The position numbers were made by a program, and so were the translations under genes. DNA of 64,000 bases from Cerasicoccus arenae (GTDB lineage: Bacteria; Verrucomicrobiota; Verrucomicrobiia; Opitutales; Cerasicoccaceae), in the NCBI RefSeq assembly GCF_014651635.1, contig NZ_BMXG01000001.1:230517-294516 (forward strand). Direction: 5' to 3'. This document shows positions 35,601 to 44,061 of this stretch, in pieces; the first letter of the stretch is position 1, and every line of letters begins with the position of its first letter. A model generated the notes under the pieces. The model did no database searches. It had not been told where the DNA came from and worked only from the letters and a program-made list of their open reading frames with translations.

Positions 35601-35897
35601 TTTCGGGAGACTGGCTGTGCCGTCTGAATTGATGAAAATTTGTGTGTCTACGTAATTACCGGAACCGACATAGAGCGTATCACCCGGAACCATCGTCGTA
35701 TTGAGCGTTGTGGACATGGAACTCTTCGACAATGCATTGGCGAAATCCGCGCCGGTTTGAGCTCCCGCACCACTGGATGTCATGTAGTACTCGACAGCTT
35801 GAATATTTGAGGCAGTAACAAACGCGGCTACCATTGGGAGCACGCGGAACAAGGCCGGGCAGGCGAAAGCCCGTCGGCAGGTAAATAAACCTAACAT
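32607..35897 (-). CDS. Secreted right-handed beta-helix protein with two DNRLRE domains
   Basis: 1,096 residues with a signal peptide (ALFRVLPMVAAFVTASNIQA). Residues about 40-430 form a right-handed parallel beta-helix with pectate-lyase-like words (YYNGDGFVLEGSTGGTSQFI; DAGFDIKPVANFEGC), reminiscent of polysaccharide lyase family 9. A CBM-like domain follows (about 480-590: VGTYWIFVTDKTASDRGIYQL). Two near-identical DNRLRE modules (about 602-760 and 776-930) share NYGS/NFGS and GARYIEIRQLAND words. A C-terminal beta domain ends at IRIYEAE. Probably an exported polysaccharide-degrading protein; lyase chemistry is not proven. Confidence 0.8.
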   Translation of the reverse strand: MLGLFTCRRAFACPALFRVLPMVAAFVTASNIQAVEYYMTSSGAGAQTGADFANALSKSSMSTTLNTTMVPGDTLYVGSGNYVDTQIFINSDGTASLPKTIKGVDTGGGIPHFNGDPGWTRTSPNSGQSQVLLVRGDHWIVQNLEISRTRHGIKNSSGNSSVGLTFRDILIHDVRHGVYLYYVDDTLFENVVVQEYTKQGFRLDRGCDNVTFRRCTADMTGGDVSWWDHGESLPFGFVGYGSGTANTNLVFEDCIAMNNRWNNQTDSNGDPQGYYNGDGFVLEGSTGGTSQFIRCIAVNNEDAGFDIKPVANFEGCVSVKNYRGFRLWHNTKTLNNCVAAYPFRRTTANQTGSESTNGSGIWTQNGHSTVTNYTYYGNTGRGLDEDGSGSLTVTDSIIAFSGAAGSYETGSVTLGSGTVTYRPGSGTDPDFFGPSITWNGIGNELDSQEYGQSIGYHSLSTPFEAESLLVSNSGEGETLVADVSSSGGELVRLDADSTGDWIEFSVPNLPVGTYWIFVTDKTASDRGIYQLSVDGVDIGAPVDQYSSTAGYGEVAIGTVTLASDATAVFRFTVTGKNGSSSGYTLAIDSIRLALNAGIPSGETEFFEIIPEADTFVNDGNATTNFGSDTRLLAKSGPSEYKRIAYLRFALPSTTNSFLGATLKLNVESIGGEGSGARYIEIRQLANDSWDESTMTWNTRESSTGTLIATIDARTPGVIHEIDVSAYVSSEMSGDGSASFVLIQPGSGNKLVIFGSRENTGKEPVLEIETEAPSSTISEIDAEADAYVHDANPTTNYGSNLGLAVKNGSPDYDRISYVRFPLSSLTGTVTNATLKLRVNSIGGEGSGARYIEIRQLVNDAWDESTMTWNTREPSSGTLIATIDARTPGVVHEIDVTSYIAQEAIDDGGASFVLIQPSSTPMYVTFNSREDTGKGPVLEVESTTAPSSVLVFDSGSFSDYASQSASGGMTLGAGNTSLQLTGNYWRKYAYSYTVTADTMMEVTLDASDVGELTCIGFDSDNDYLTGLTHIKLAGSQVLNDSFAPISPLYVAGSGPVTLVIPVGSFFTGSMSYLTFVGDDDDDASLNAIFSDIRIYEAE

Positions 35898-36062
35898 TTT
35901 TTAGATTTGAGATTAGGGGTGAGTATACGGGTAGTTTGAAGCAAACAAAAATGCTTCAGGACGACTCTACTCAACAAACTATGGGGAAAACGAATCCTCC
36001 GGTAGTTAAGTTATTCAATAGAAGTATGTCCGCCCCATCATTCTCCCAACCAATCGAGCGAC

Positions 36063-36101
36063 AAAAAATGCCCGGTTGCATGCAAGCGCAAGCAACCGGG
36101 C
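36063..36101 (-). terminator. Intrinsic terminator of the giant esterase gene
   Basis: On the minus strand GCCCGGTTGC and GCAACCGGGC form a perfect 10-bp stem with a 12-base loop (36070-36101), followed after two bases by six T bases. It lies 38 bases past the stop codon of the 1,697-residue protein gene. Confidence 0.85.
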
Positions 36102-36138
36102 ACTGTGTTTAAGCCCTTCGGCAAAGCTTTCTGAAGCG

Positions 36139-39100
36139 TTATTCGATAATCAAGTTGCTGAACTCAGCCGTTGTCAGTGTACCGCCAACTCGACTGTAAA
36201 CACCCAAACCGATCAGAATTTCATCAGGCATATCAACAGTACTCGTTGTCCCAAGCTGCGTCCACGTAGTACCATCCGGCGAGAGGAAGCTGCTGAATGT
36301 ATCGCCGACGCGCTGGAGACGAATCCAGTAAGGAGGAACCGGCCCCCACAGTTTATCCCGAGGCCAATTCCCAACATAATCATCAGTCGGCCGATGTGAA
36401 TTCGTCCCACCATTAACAGCCTCAAGACCGACCGCTGCAAACCGTGAGCCATCGTCCGTCGTTGGGCGCATCATAATCATTGAGGATGATTCGTCGTGCT
36501 CTGCGGTAACTGAGTCGACACGGGTAGTAACAGTGACATCTCCTGTATAGGAAATATAGGCGAAATGCAACAAGTCGGATGATTGCCATGGGCCCATGCC
36601 GCCAGCTCCCTCAATAATAAAGCCGGTCGCTGTAGCCGTCGCGCTGCCCGCGGCAGTCACTGAACCGATGTCTTCCGAAGTCCAGAGCTCAACTGCACCA
36701 TTTTCCTCAATCAGCTCAATGACGCCAAGGTAGCCATAGCCCACCCCATCATCTGTTTCAACATCGAGCCAGATAGAGCCGTCCAGCTCAGGCATCACTT
36801 CGGTAAACTCAATGACCGTGGTGATATTATCCGTCACATCCAATAGCTGAGATTCTACACCAATCGTGTAGAGAGTACCCCGATTACCGGCACCCGCACG
36901 CGAACCAAATAGCCGGATCGTGTACGTCTTGCTGATATCCAAGCCATCCAGCACAACTGTCGCCAATTGAGTATTTTCAACATAGAATGAGTCTCGAGCA
37001 GCGGTGTTCGGATAAATCACTCCGCTGTCCACACCCATACCGTTAGTTGATGTGAAACCGCTGTCGATCGAGAGACTGATACCCGTCAACAACCCGTCGG
37101 AATCAATCGCATCAGTGATAAACGAGCCAGCCCAGCTAGTCGTGAGGTTATTCCAATTACCTGCCGTAGTGTATGCCGCATCTCCGAAGTCGAAGAGCAC
37201 TGGCGCACTAATAGGCGAAGCCTCCGGATTCACTGTAATCGTAACATCGTCCGATGCACTCAGCGCGGTATCGCTCCCGGTCAGGCGCAATACATAGGTG
37301 CCTTCCACGGTGAAAGTCGCTGTTGTCGCCAACAGAGAATCGTCCGCAAAAGTGACCGTTCCGGGGCCACTGAACGTTGTCCATTGCGTCGTCAACGAGC
37401 TGCCTTGTGGCAAACCGTCATCGCTGGCGGAACCACTAATGGCCAAGGCGGCGGTACCACTGCTCAAGGTAACGGAATCGTCGGTGCCGGCATTAACAAC
37501 GGGCGACTGATTCGTCGGTGCAGTAACCGTTATCGTGACGTCGTCCGATGCACTCAGCGCGGTATCGCTCCCGGTCAGGCGCAATACATAGGTGCCTTCC
37601 ACGGTGAAAGTCGCTGTTGTCGCCAACAGAGAATCGTCCGCAAAAGTTACCGTTCCGGGACCACTGAACGTTGTCCATTGCGTCGTCAACGAGCTGCCTT
37701 GTGGCAAACCGTCATCGCTGGCGGAACCACTAATCGCCAAGGCGGCGGTACCACCACTCAAGGCAACGGAATCGTCGGTGCCGGCATTAACAACGGGCGA
37801 CTGATTCGTTGGTGCCGATGATGAAGTGACGGTAATGACATCCGTTCCTACGTTGCTAGCGGCATCCAAAGCAGTAATGGTAATGACATTGTCACCCGTT
37901 TGCAGTGGGATGTCATTCACCTGCCAAGACGTCCCAACCGTGATACTACCACTGCCGCCCTGATTGTTGGCCCAGGAAAGGCTGCTCACGCCCACATTGT
38001 CCGAAGCCGAACCCGCAAGGGTAACCGTGGAGGCTGTTGTTGCGTAAGTGCCATTGCTCGCTGGCGAAGTAATCGAAACAACTGGCAGCGTTACATCACC
38101 ACCACTCAAAGCGTTCACATCAATGAAGTCATTCGTTATCGTTTTTCCATTACCTGGAGCTCCATACGCAATGGTTTCAGCTTCGAGGTAAATCTCGTTG
38201 ATGGTACCTTCGGTCGATAATCGTAGTGGCGTGACTGTGACATTCCAACTGCTCGTTCCATTCACAGCGGGCGTAGGTTCATTAAAGAACTGGCTATTTC
38301 GATACCATATATTCGTGGTATCGGCATCTGCCACCCCACTCAACGGAAGGCTACCACCCGATACCGTCGTGCTACCGCTTGTTGTAGGTGAGGTCACCTT
38401 GATGTAGGGGCCGACCAAGGATGCGGGTTCCTGATTGCGGCGCTGCGACATTACCCAAGCCACCAAAGGTGTCTGCGAGCCGTATGCGCGTGTCCAGGCA
38501 GCAGAATGTCCTCCGGTATCATACCTTGTATAGATGGGCTTGCCTCCTGCCGCACGCATTTGACCTGCAATCTGATCGGAGCCATTGATTCCTATGGTTG
38601 CATCATCGACACAATGAAACGCCCAGAGCGGGATATGTGCATAATTATCGGCATAAGACGATGGAACCGATCCCGCATTGGGGTTGGCTGCAGCATAACG
38701 ACTGGGATAACTGTCGATTTGCTTGACCACGCCTTCTCCTCCCATACCCATTCCCGTGATGTAAATGCGATCGGGGTCGATATGGTAGTTGGCGATCAAG
38801 TCGTCTAACATCCCTTGGATTTGCCCAGGCAAGTAGCTATCACCCCAATTATTCAACTGGCACTGAGGTGCCACCCAGAAGCAGGGAAATGCTTCCCTAT
38901 TGTCAGGATTAGCCGTTGAGATGAAGATCATTGAGCCATTGGCATTATTCACCAGCTGCGAACTATTATCGGTTCCTCGTTCGTCTGCTCGGTGCAGCGA
39001 CAGAACCAGAGGATAGAGTGTTCCGGCATCGTTTGAGTCATAGTTCTCAGGAATCATATACCGGTAATGCAGAGATGTCGCGTTACCATTATCATAGCTG

Positions 39101-41232
39101 CCGGACGGAAAGTTCGTCGAATTGACAGTCGGATAAGTAATTGGAGGGGGCGTACCTTCTGGGTTCACCGTTATCGTAACGTCGTCCGAGGCACTCAGCT
39201 CAGTATCGCTTCCAGTCAGGCGCAATACATAGGTGCCTGACACAGTGAAAGTCGCCGTGGTTGCCAACAACGAATCATCCGCAAAGGTTGCCGTTCCGGG
39301 GCCACTGAAGGTTGTCCATTGCGTCGTCAACGAGCTACCTTGTGGCAAACCGTCATCACTGGCAGAACCACTAATGGCCAAAGCGGCCGTGCCACTAACC
39401 AAAGTAATATAATCGTCGGTACCGGCATTGACGACCGGTGATTGATTCGTTGGTACAGAAACCGTTATCGTAACGTCATCCGATGCACTCAGCTCGGTAT
39501 CACTTCCAGTCAGGCGCAATACATAAGTGCCTTCCACGGTGAAAGTCGCCGTGGTTGCCAACTGGGAATCGTCCGCAAAAGTGACCGTTCCGGGGCCACT
39601 GAACTTTGTCCACTGCGTCGTCAACGAGCTGCCCTGCGGCAAACCGTCATCACTGGCAGAACCACTCAGAGCCAACGCGCCCGTACCACTAATCAAAGTA
39701 ACCGAATCATCCGTACCAGCATTAACTGTCGGTGATTGATTCGCCGGCGTCGGTGATGAAGTCACGGTGATGACGTCCGTTCCAACGTTGTTGGCGGCAT
39801 CCAGCGCAGTAATGGTAATGACATTGGCACCCGATTGCAGTGGAATGTTGTTGTACTGCCAAGTAGCTCCAATAGTTATGCTACCGCTACCGCCCAGATT
39901 ATTGGACCAGGACAAACTGGTAACGCCAACATTATCCGAAACAGTTCCGCCGATGTCTACTGTGGTGGCAGCGGTCGCGTAGGTAGCACTGCTCGTGGGC
40001 GAAGTAATCGTAACGACTGGCTGAGTCGAATCACCCGTCACATGATTAATGATGACATGGGCATTGGTTGTCGTTTTTCCACCATAATTCGCTGACACTG
40101 GTGTAGCAATGGTTTCCGCCTCTAAATATATTGGGTTAACTGAGTCTCCCCGAAGCGGGCTGGCGGTGACACTCCAGCTGGTCGTTCCACTGACAGTTGG
40201 AGGTGTTTCGTTGAAGAACTGATTATTACGATACCAAATATGTGTGGTATCCGCATCGGCCACACCGCTCAAGACAACGCTGCTATCCGAAGTCGATATA
40301 TTTCCGGAACTCGTGGGAGAGGTCACCTTGAGATGTGGCCCGACTATGGATACGGGCTCCTGGCCACGACGTTGAGACATCATCCACGGAACCAAAGGTG
40401 TGTCCGGACTATATGCACCAAGCCAACCAGCATGATGACCGCCTGTATTATAGCGAGTATAAATGGGAGTGCCACCGGCTGCACGCATACCACTGATGAT
40501 TACATCTGAGCCATTAACGCCCTGAACCCCATCATCGGCAGCGTGAAATGCCCAAAGTGGGACGTGGGCATATACGCTCTCCATCCCACTGGCAGTTCCA
40601 CAGTTCGGATTGGCAGCTGCGTAGCGATTCGGATAAAGGCTAAGCTGAGTGGTTAGACCGTTAGCCCCCAGAGAGAGACCAGTAATGTATATACGGTCAG
40701 GATCAATATGGTAGTTGGCGATCAAGTCATCCAGCAGTCCTTGGATTTGAGCGGGTAAATAATCATCGCCCCAGTCATCTAACTGGCATTGCGGAGCAAC
40801 CCAAAAGCAGGGAAAATCGGTCTGATTGTCAGGATTAGCGCTGGAGACGAATATCATCGAACTGTTGGCATTAGAACCCAATTGCTTATTGTTATCATCA
40901 CCTTTTTCAGTTGATCCGTGTAGAAACAAAACGAGCGGATAAAGCGTCTGGCTATCATTCGCATCATAGTTCACCGGAACGAAGTACCGGTATTCGAGTT
41001 CTGTTGCGTTTCCATCGTTATAGCTACCTTCCGGGAAATTCGTGTAATTAGTGGCCGGATACGTAACCGCACGTGCACTCGGCACGGAGAATATTAGGGC
41101 TGAAAAAGCCATAAAAGCCAGCAACTGGCGCCGACTGCATGACCTGCAGAAGGAGAGTAAACGCGGAGGTATTTTCATTTTATCAATGGGGTTTGTCATT
41201 CGAGAATGAGACGAGAGATTAACGAACACCAA
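36139..41232 (-). CDS. Giant secreted multi-domain esterase with duplicated esterase-Ig-PKD units
   Basis: 1,697 residues with a signal peptide (LLAFMAFSALIFSVPSARA; the start may be a later Met). Unit 1 holds an alpha/beta-hydrolase of the CE1/PHB-depolymerase-like type (LVLFLHGSTEKGDDN; nucleophile elbow YITGLSLGANG, Ser187; HAADDG; TGGHHAG). An Ig-like domain and two PKD-like repeats (NQSPVVNAGTDD...) follow. Unit 2, from about residue 698, repeats this order, but its elbow is GMGMGGEG with Gly829 in place of Ser. The C-terminus has a malectin-like domain (VLFDFGDAAYTTAGNW) and a DUF1349/LamG-like domain (ISYTGDVTVTTRVDSV). It likely acts outside the cell on esterified polysaccharides. Confidence 0.85.
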   Translation of the reverse strand: MVFVNLSSHSRMTNPIDKMKIPPRLLSFCRSCSRRQLLAFMAFSALIFSVPSARAVTYPATNYTNFPEGSYNDGNATELEYRYFVPVNYDANDSQTLYPLVLFLHGSTEKGDDNNKQLGSNANSSMIFVSSANPDNQTDFPCFWVAPQCQLDDWGDDYLPAQIQGLLDDLIANYHIDPDRIYITGLSLGANGLTTQLSLYPNRYAAANPNCGTASGMESVYAHVPLWAFHAADDGVQGVNGSDVIISGMRAAGGTPIYTRYNTGGHHAGWLGAYSPDTPLVPWMMSQRRGQEPVSIVGPHLKVTSPTSSGNISTSDSSVVLSGVADADTTHIWYRNNQFFNETPPTVSGTTSWSVTASPLRGDSVNPIYLEAETIATPVSANYGGKTTTNAHVIINHVTGDSTQPVVTITSPTSSATYATAATTVDIGGTVSDNVGVTSLSWSNNLGGSGSITIGATWQYNNIPLQSGANVITITALDAANNVGTDVITVTSSPTPANQSPTVNAGTDDSVTLISGTGALALSGSASDDGLPQGSSLTTQWTKFSGPGTVTFADDSQLATTATFTVEGTYVLRLTGSDTELSASDDVTITVSVPTNQSPVVNAGTDDYITLVSGTAALAISGSASDDGLPQGSSLTTQWTTFSGPGTATFADDSLLATTATFTVSGTYVLRLTGSDTELSASDDVTITVNPEGTPPPITYPTVNSTNFPSGSYDNGNATSLHYRYMIPENYDSNDAGTLYPLVLSLHRADERGTDNSSQLVNNANGSMIFISTANPDNREAFPCFWVAPQCQLNNWGDSYLPGQIQGMLDDLIANYHIDPDRIYITGMGMGGEGVVKQIDSYPSRYAAANPNAGSVPSSYADNYAHIPLWAFHCVDDATIGINGSDQIAGQMRAAGGKPIYTRYDTGGHSAAWTRAYGSQTPLVAWVMSQRRNQEPASLVGPYIKVTSPTTSGSTTVSGGSLPLSGVADADTTNIWYRNSQFFNEPTPAVNGTSSWNVTVTPLRLSTEGTINEIYLEAETIAYGAPGNGKTITNDFIDVNALSGGDVTLPVVSITSPASNGTYATTASTVTLAGSASDNVGVSSLSWANNQGGSGSITVGTSWQVNDIPLQTGDNVITITALDAASNVGTDVITVTSSSAPTNQSPVVNAGTDDSVALSGGTAALAISGSASDDGLPQGSSLTTQWTTFSGPGTVTFADDSLLATTATFTVEGTYVLRLTGSDTALSASDDVTITVTAPTNQSPVVNAGTDDSVTLSSGTAALAISGSASDDGLPQGSSLTTQWTTFSGPGTVTFADDSLLATTATFTVEGTYVLRLTGSDTALSASDDVTITVNPEASPISAPVLFDFGDAAYTTAGNWNNLTTSWAGSFITDAIDSDGLLTGISLSIDSGFTSTNGMGVDSGVIYPNTAARDSFYVENTQLATVVLDGLDISKTYTIRLFGSRAGAGNRGTLYTIGVESQLLDVTDNITTVIEFTEVMPELDGSIWLDVETDDGVGYGYLGVIELIEENGAVELWTSEDIGSVTAAGSATATATGFIIEGAGGMGPWQSSDLLHFAYISYTGDVTVTTRVDSVTAEHDESSSMIMMRPTTDDGSRFAAVGLEAVNGGTNSHRPTDDYVGNWPRDKLWGPVPPYWIRLQRVGDTFSSFLSPDGTTWTQLGTTSTVDMPDEILIGLGVYSRVGGTLTTAEFSNLIIE
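37233..37805 (-). repeat. Two near-identical PKD-encoding repeats (second unit)
   Basis: Adjacent copies of about 290 bases (37233-37510 and 37530-37805) share long exact words, for example CGCGGTATCGCTCCCGGTCA near 37267 and 37559. They encode the PKD-like modules of esterase unit 2 and are much more alike than needed for protein similarity alone. Confidence 0.8.
39170..39735 (-). repeat. Two PKD-encoding repeats (first unit)
   Basis: Two further copies of the same ~290-base module (39170-39440 and 39460-39735) end esterase unit 1. They resemble the pair at 37233-37805 but have more substitutions, showing the pairs diverged after the large duplication or were homogenised within each unit. 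Confidence 0.75.
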
Positions 41233-41640
41233 TAAGGTGATAAGTTATCGATTATATCATTATAAAATCCAATACAAGCTCCATTTTAATATTCTGGCAA
41301 AAACAAATCTCATAGCTTCAAGTCGGACCATACATGAGTTTCAGTCATTCGACTGGCATTCAATGGCTTATAAAAAACGCCTAAAATACCCCAAGTCATC
41401 GATATTTACTGCAATATGAGGCAAAAACCAATCGTTTGATTATGCCCACGCCACTATGCAAACACCTTACACCCTGCTAATATAAGTGCACGTTTCGTAA
41501 ACCCGTAACCCCCACAATCTTAGACTCGATTCGGCAACTGAATAGATGATAAATCATCAGCTATATACCCTATGGCAGTTTTTGACTAATCGATAATCGT
41601 GCGCAATAATCCGCACAGCCCGATTCCCCCCCCCCCCCCC
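41233..41640. other. Non-coding gap between giant esterase gene and priA
   Basis: About 400 A/T-rich bases without a convincing gene. It is the 5' region of the giant esterase, so a promoter is expected here, but I cannot point to a convincing one. A small palindrome GATGAT-AA-ATCATC sits at 41545-41558. The right end is the C16 tract that touches the priA stop codon. Confidence 0.6.
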
Positions 41641-41641
41641 C
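41626..41641 (+). repeat. C16 homopolymer at the priA stop codon
   Basis: Sixteen consecutive C bases, the longest homopolymer in the window. The last one is the third position of the priA TAG on the minus strand. Length changes would lie in the 3' untranslated region. Confidence 0.9.
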
Positions 41642-43871
41642 TAAGTCATATCGACAGGATCAACGTCAAAAACATCGATAACGTCTTCGTCCATGGGAAA
41701 GGTCTTACGGAGAGCGAGAATGTCTGGGAGGACCTTGCTCACGTTGTTGAGGAAATACCAAATATGGAAACGGTAGGTATCCTTCATCTTCTCCAAGGGA
41801 GCAGGCGCAGGGCCACGAATTTCGACCGCATGCTCGAGCTTCTCCTCAATGAGCTCGGCCCATTTTTCCGCGTAGAAAATGACCTTGTCTGGGTTACGCC
41901 CCCGAAAGAGATGGCGAACGATGTGGCGGAACGGTGGATAGTGAAACTCGCGGCGCTGCTCTAACTCGACCTCCAGATAACCATCAAAATCACCGCGGCG
42001 TGCAAACTGGATCGGCTCGTGGTGCGGCATGAAGGTCTGCACGATGACCTCCCCCGCCTTATCCCCCCGCCCTGCTCGACCTGAGACCTGCACAAGTAGC
42101 TGGAAACAGCGCTCACCAGCGCGGAAATCGGGAATGTGGAGCGAAATATCTGCATCAATCATCCCGACCAGCGTGACATTGGGAAAGTCGAGGCCCTTCG
42201 CGATCATTTGAGTGCCGACCAGGATATCGATTTTTCCCTTCCGGAAATCACCAAGTATCTGACGGAAGAGGTTCTTCTTCGTCATCGTATCGGTGTCCAT
42301 CCGTACGATTTTGGCGCGGGGGACAATCTTCTGGACAACCTCCTCAATGCGCTGGGTACCAGAGCCGCGTTTGCGAATTTCCACCGAACCGCACTTACCA
42401 CAGCGCTGTGGAGCGCGCTCAAAATAACCGCAGATATGGCAACGGATGCGCTCGTCTGTCTTGTGGTAAGTCAGCGTGACGGCGCAATGCGGGCACTCGG
42501 GCGTGAAACCGCAATCAGGGCACAGAATACTATTGGAGTAGCCCCGACGGTTCAGGAAAAGAATGGCCTGCTCTCTTTTCTCGAAGCGGTCGACAAGTTT
42601 CTCCGCCAACGTTTGTGAGATCGATGAAAGGCCATCGGCGCGGAGTTTTTCGCGGCGCATGTCGACAATATGCACCGTTGGCAACTGGCGGTCATCAACG
42701 CGTTTATTCAGGCGATTGAGCTGATAGCGCTTCTGCTGGACGTTGTAAAGCGACTCCAGAGACGGCGTCGCCGAGCCTAGGATACACGTTGCCCGGGCCA
42801 GCATTGCACGATAAACAGCGACATCACGGCCATGATAGCGCGGCGTCTCCCCCTGCTTATAGGCCGGCTCGTGCTCTTCGTCGACCACGACGAGGCGCAA
42901 GTTTCGCACCGGCGCAAAAATTGCTGATCGCGCCCCAACGACCACCTGAGCTGCGCCTTTGGCCAACTCAAACCAAGCATCGAACCGCTCTCCCACCGAA
43001 AGGTGGCTGTGCCAAACTACGATCTTCGCACCATCCCGCTCTAATCGCGCACGCAGCCGCCCTACCGTCTGCGGGGTCAGCGCGACCTCGGGCACGAGAA
43101 AAATCACCCCCCCCCCACCGCAAGCGTGGCCCGCATAGTATCGAGGTAAACCTCAGTCTTCCCAGAGCCAGTGACTCCGTGCAAGAGATGCGGACGAAAC
43201 TCATTGGACGCTAAACTCACTCGAAAATCGTCCGCCGCCGCCTGTTGCTCATCATTAAGGACGACATCATGCGCCGCGACAGTTTCCGCCCCAGCGAGGT
43301 CGTCGGTATATACAGTTCGCTCCTCCCGCTCAGCGAACTCACGCACCAAGCCTTTTTTGACAAGCGTGGTGCAACTGGCAGCGTTAACCTTGAGGCGTTG
43401 AAGCACCATTCCCTTCGGCAGTGGCTTGATTTGCTGCTGGAGAAACCGGTACAGTTCCGCCTGCTTGGGAGCACGTTTTTCGAGGGCGGCCATCTCCTCA
43501 TCGGGTAGGATTTGGCCGATTTCAATCAACGAACGAAGCTTCGGCGCAGTCTGCTGACGCACCGCACCAGGAATCATCGTTTCAAAGACAGCATCCAGTG
43601 TCGCAGCATAATAACGCTGCATCCATCGCCCGAGCTGGATCAGCTGACCGTCAAGGACCGGCGTATTATAAAGGACCTCGAAGATGAACTTTAATTTACC
43701 TGCCGGAACCTCTTCCTTAGAATCCATTTGCGCGACGACACCCAATTCCGTTCGGTTGAGCAGCGGGATGCGCACAAGTGAGCCAACGAAGACCTGGCCC
43801 TGCATCACCTCGGGCACAGCGTAGGCCAAGGAACGATCAAGGCCGGTCAGTGGCAGGACGTCGATGAGCAT
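41641..43871 (-). pseudogene. priA: Primosomal helicase PriA, frame interrupted at a G10 tract
   Basis: Replication-restart helicase. From ATG at 43871 the first frame gives MLIDVLPLTGLDRSLAYAVP, the N-terminal DNA-binding part and Walker [15 protein letters not shown], then stops at TGA right after LAVGGG. The rest continues in another frame: [19 protein letters not shown] box, the zinc cysteines ([31 protein letters not shown]), and helicase motifs to residue 488 of that frame. The break is at G10 (43107-43116); 11 or 8 G would restore one frame. Everything else looks intact. A sequencing error, slippage or variation is likelier than true loss of this important gene. Confidence 0.85.
43107..43116 (-). 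repeat. G10 tract at the priA frame break
   Basis: Ten G bases on the coding strand separate GCGGT from TGATTTTTCTC. With ten G the reading is GTG GGG GGG GGG TGA. One more G, or two fewer, gives GTG ATT TTT and the expected helicase sequence. Confidence 0.9.
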
Positions 43872-43998
43872 GGAAAAGATTAAAGAGAAAGAATCAAAGA
43901 TTAACGGGCGCGAAACTGGGTGACAACCAACACGTCTATGGAACGATGAGCACCGCCCGCACACCACTTTAATCTTCAATTTTTTCCTCTAATCTCCC
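43872..43998. repeat. GGTTAAAG-family facing pair upstream of priA (copy 2)
   Basis: GGAAAAGATTAAAGAGAAAG with AATCAAAGATTAACGGG (43872-43904) faces, on the minus strand, GGGAGATTAGAGGAAAAAAT with TGAAGATTAAAG (43967-43998). The arms are imperfect and A/G-rich. About 60 bases lie between, covering the start region upstream of priA. Confidence 0.45.
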
Positions 43999-44002
43999 AA
44001 AC

Positions 44003-44032
44003 AAAAAAAAGCCCGCGGTAATTACCGCGGGC
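44003..44032 (-). terminator. Strong intrinsic terminator of the OmcB-like gene
   Basis: GCCCGCGGTAA and TTACCGCGGGC form a perfect 22-base palindrome (44011-44032). On the minus strand it is followed by eight T bases. It lies 30 bases beyond the OmcB-like stop codon, fitting a strongly expressed gene. Confidence 0.92.
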
Positions 44033-44061
44033 TCTCGAAAGTTTAACTTAACCGATTTAGC

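Noticed and set aside
41237-41419. 60-codon frame upstream of the giant esterase gene
   Set aside because: No ribosome-binding site, A/T-rich composition and no protein-like features.
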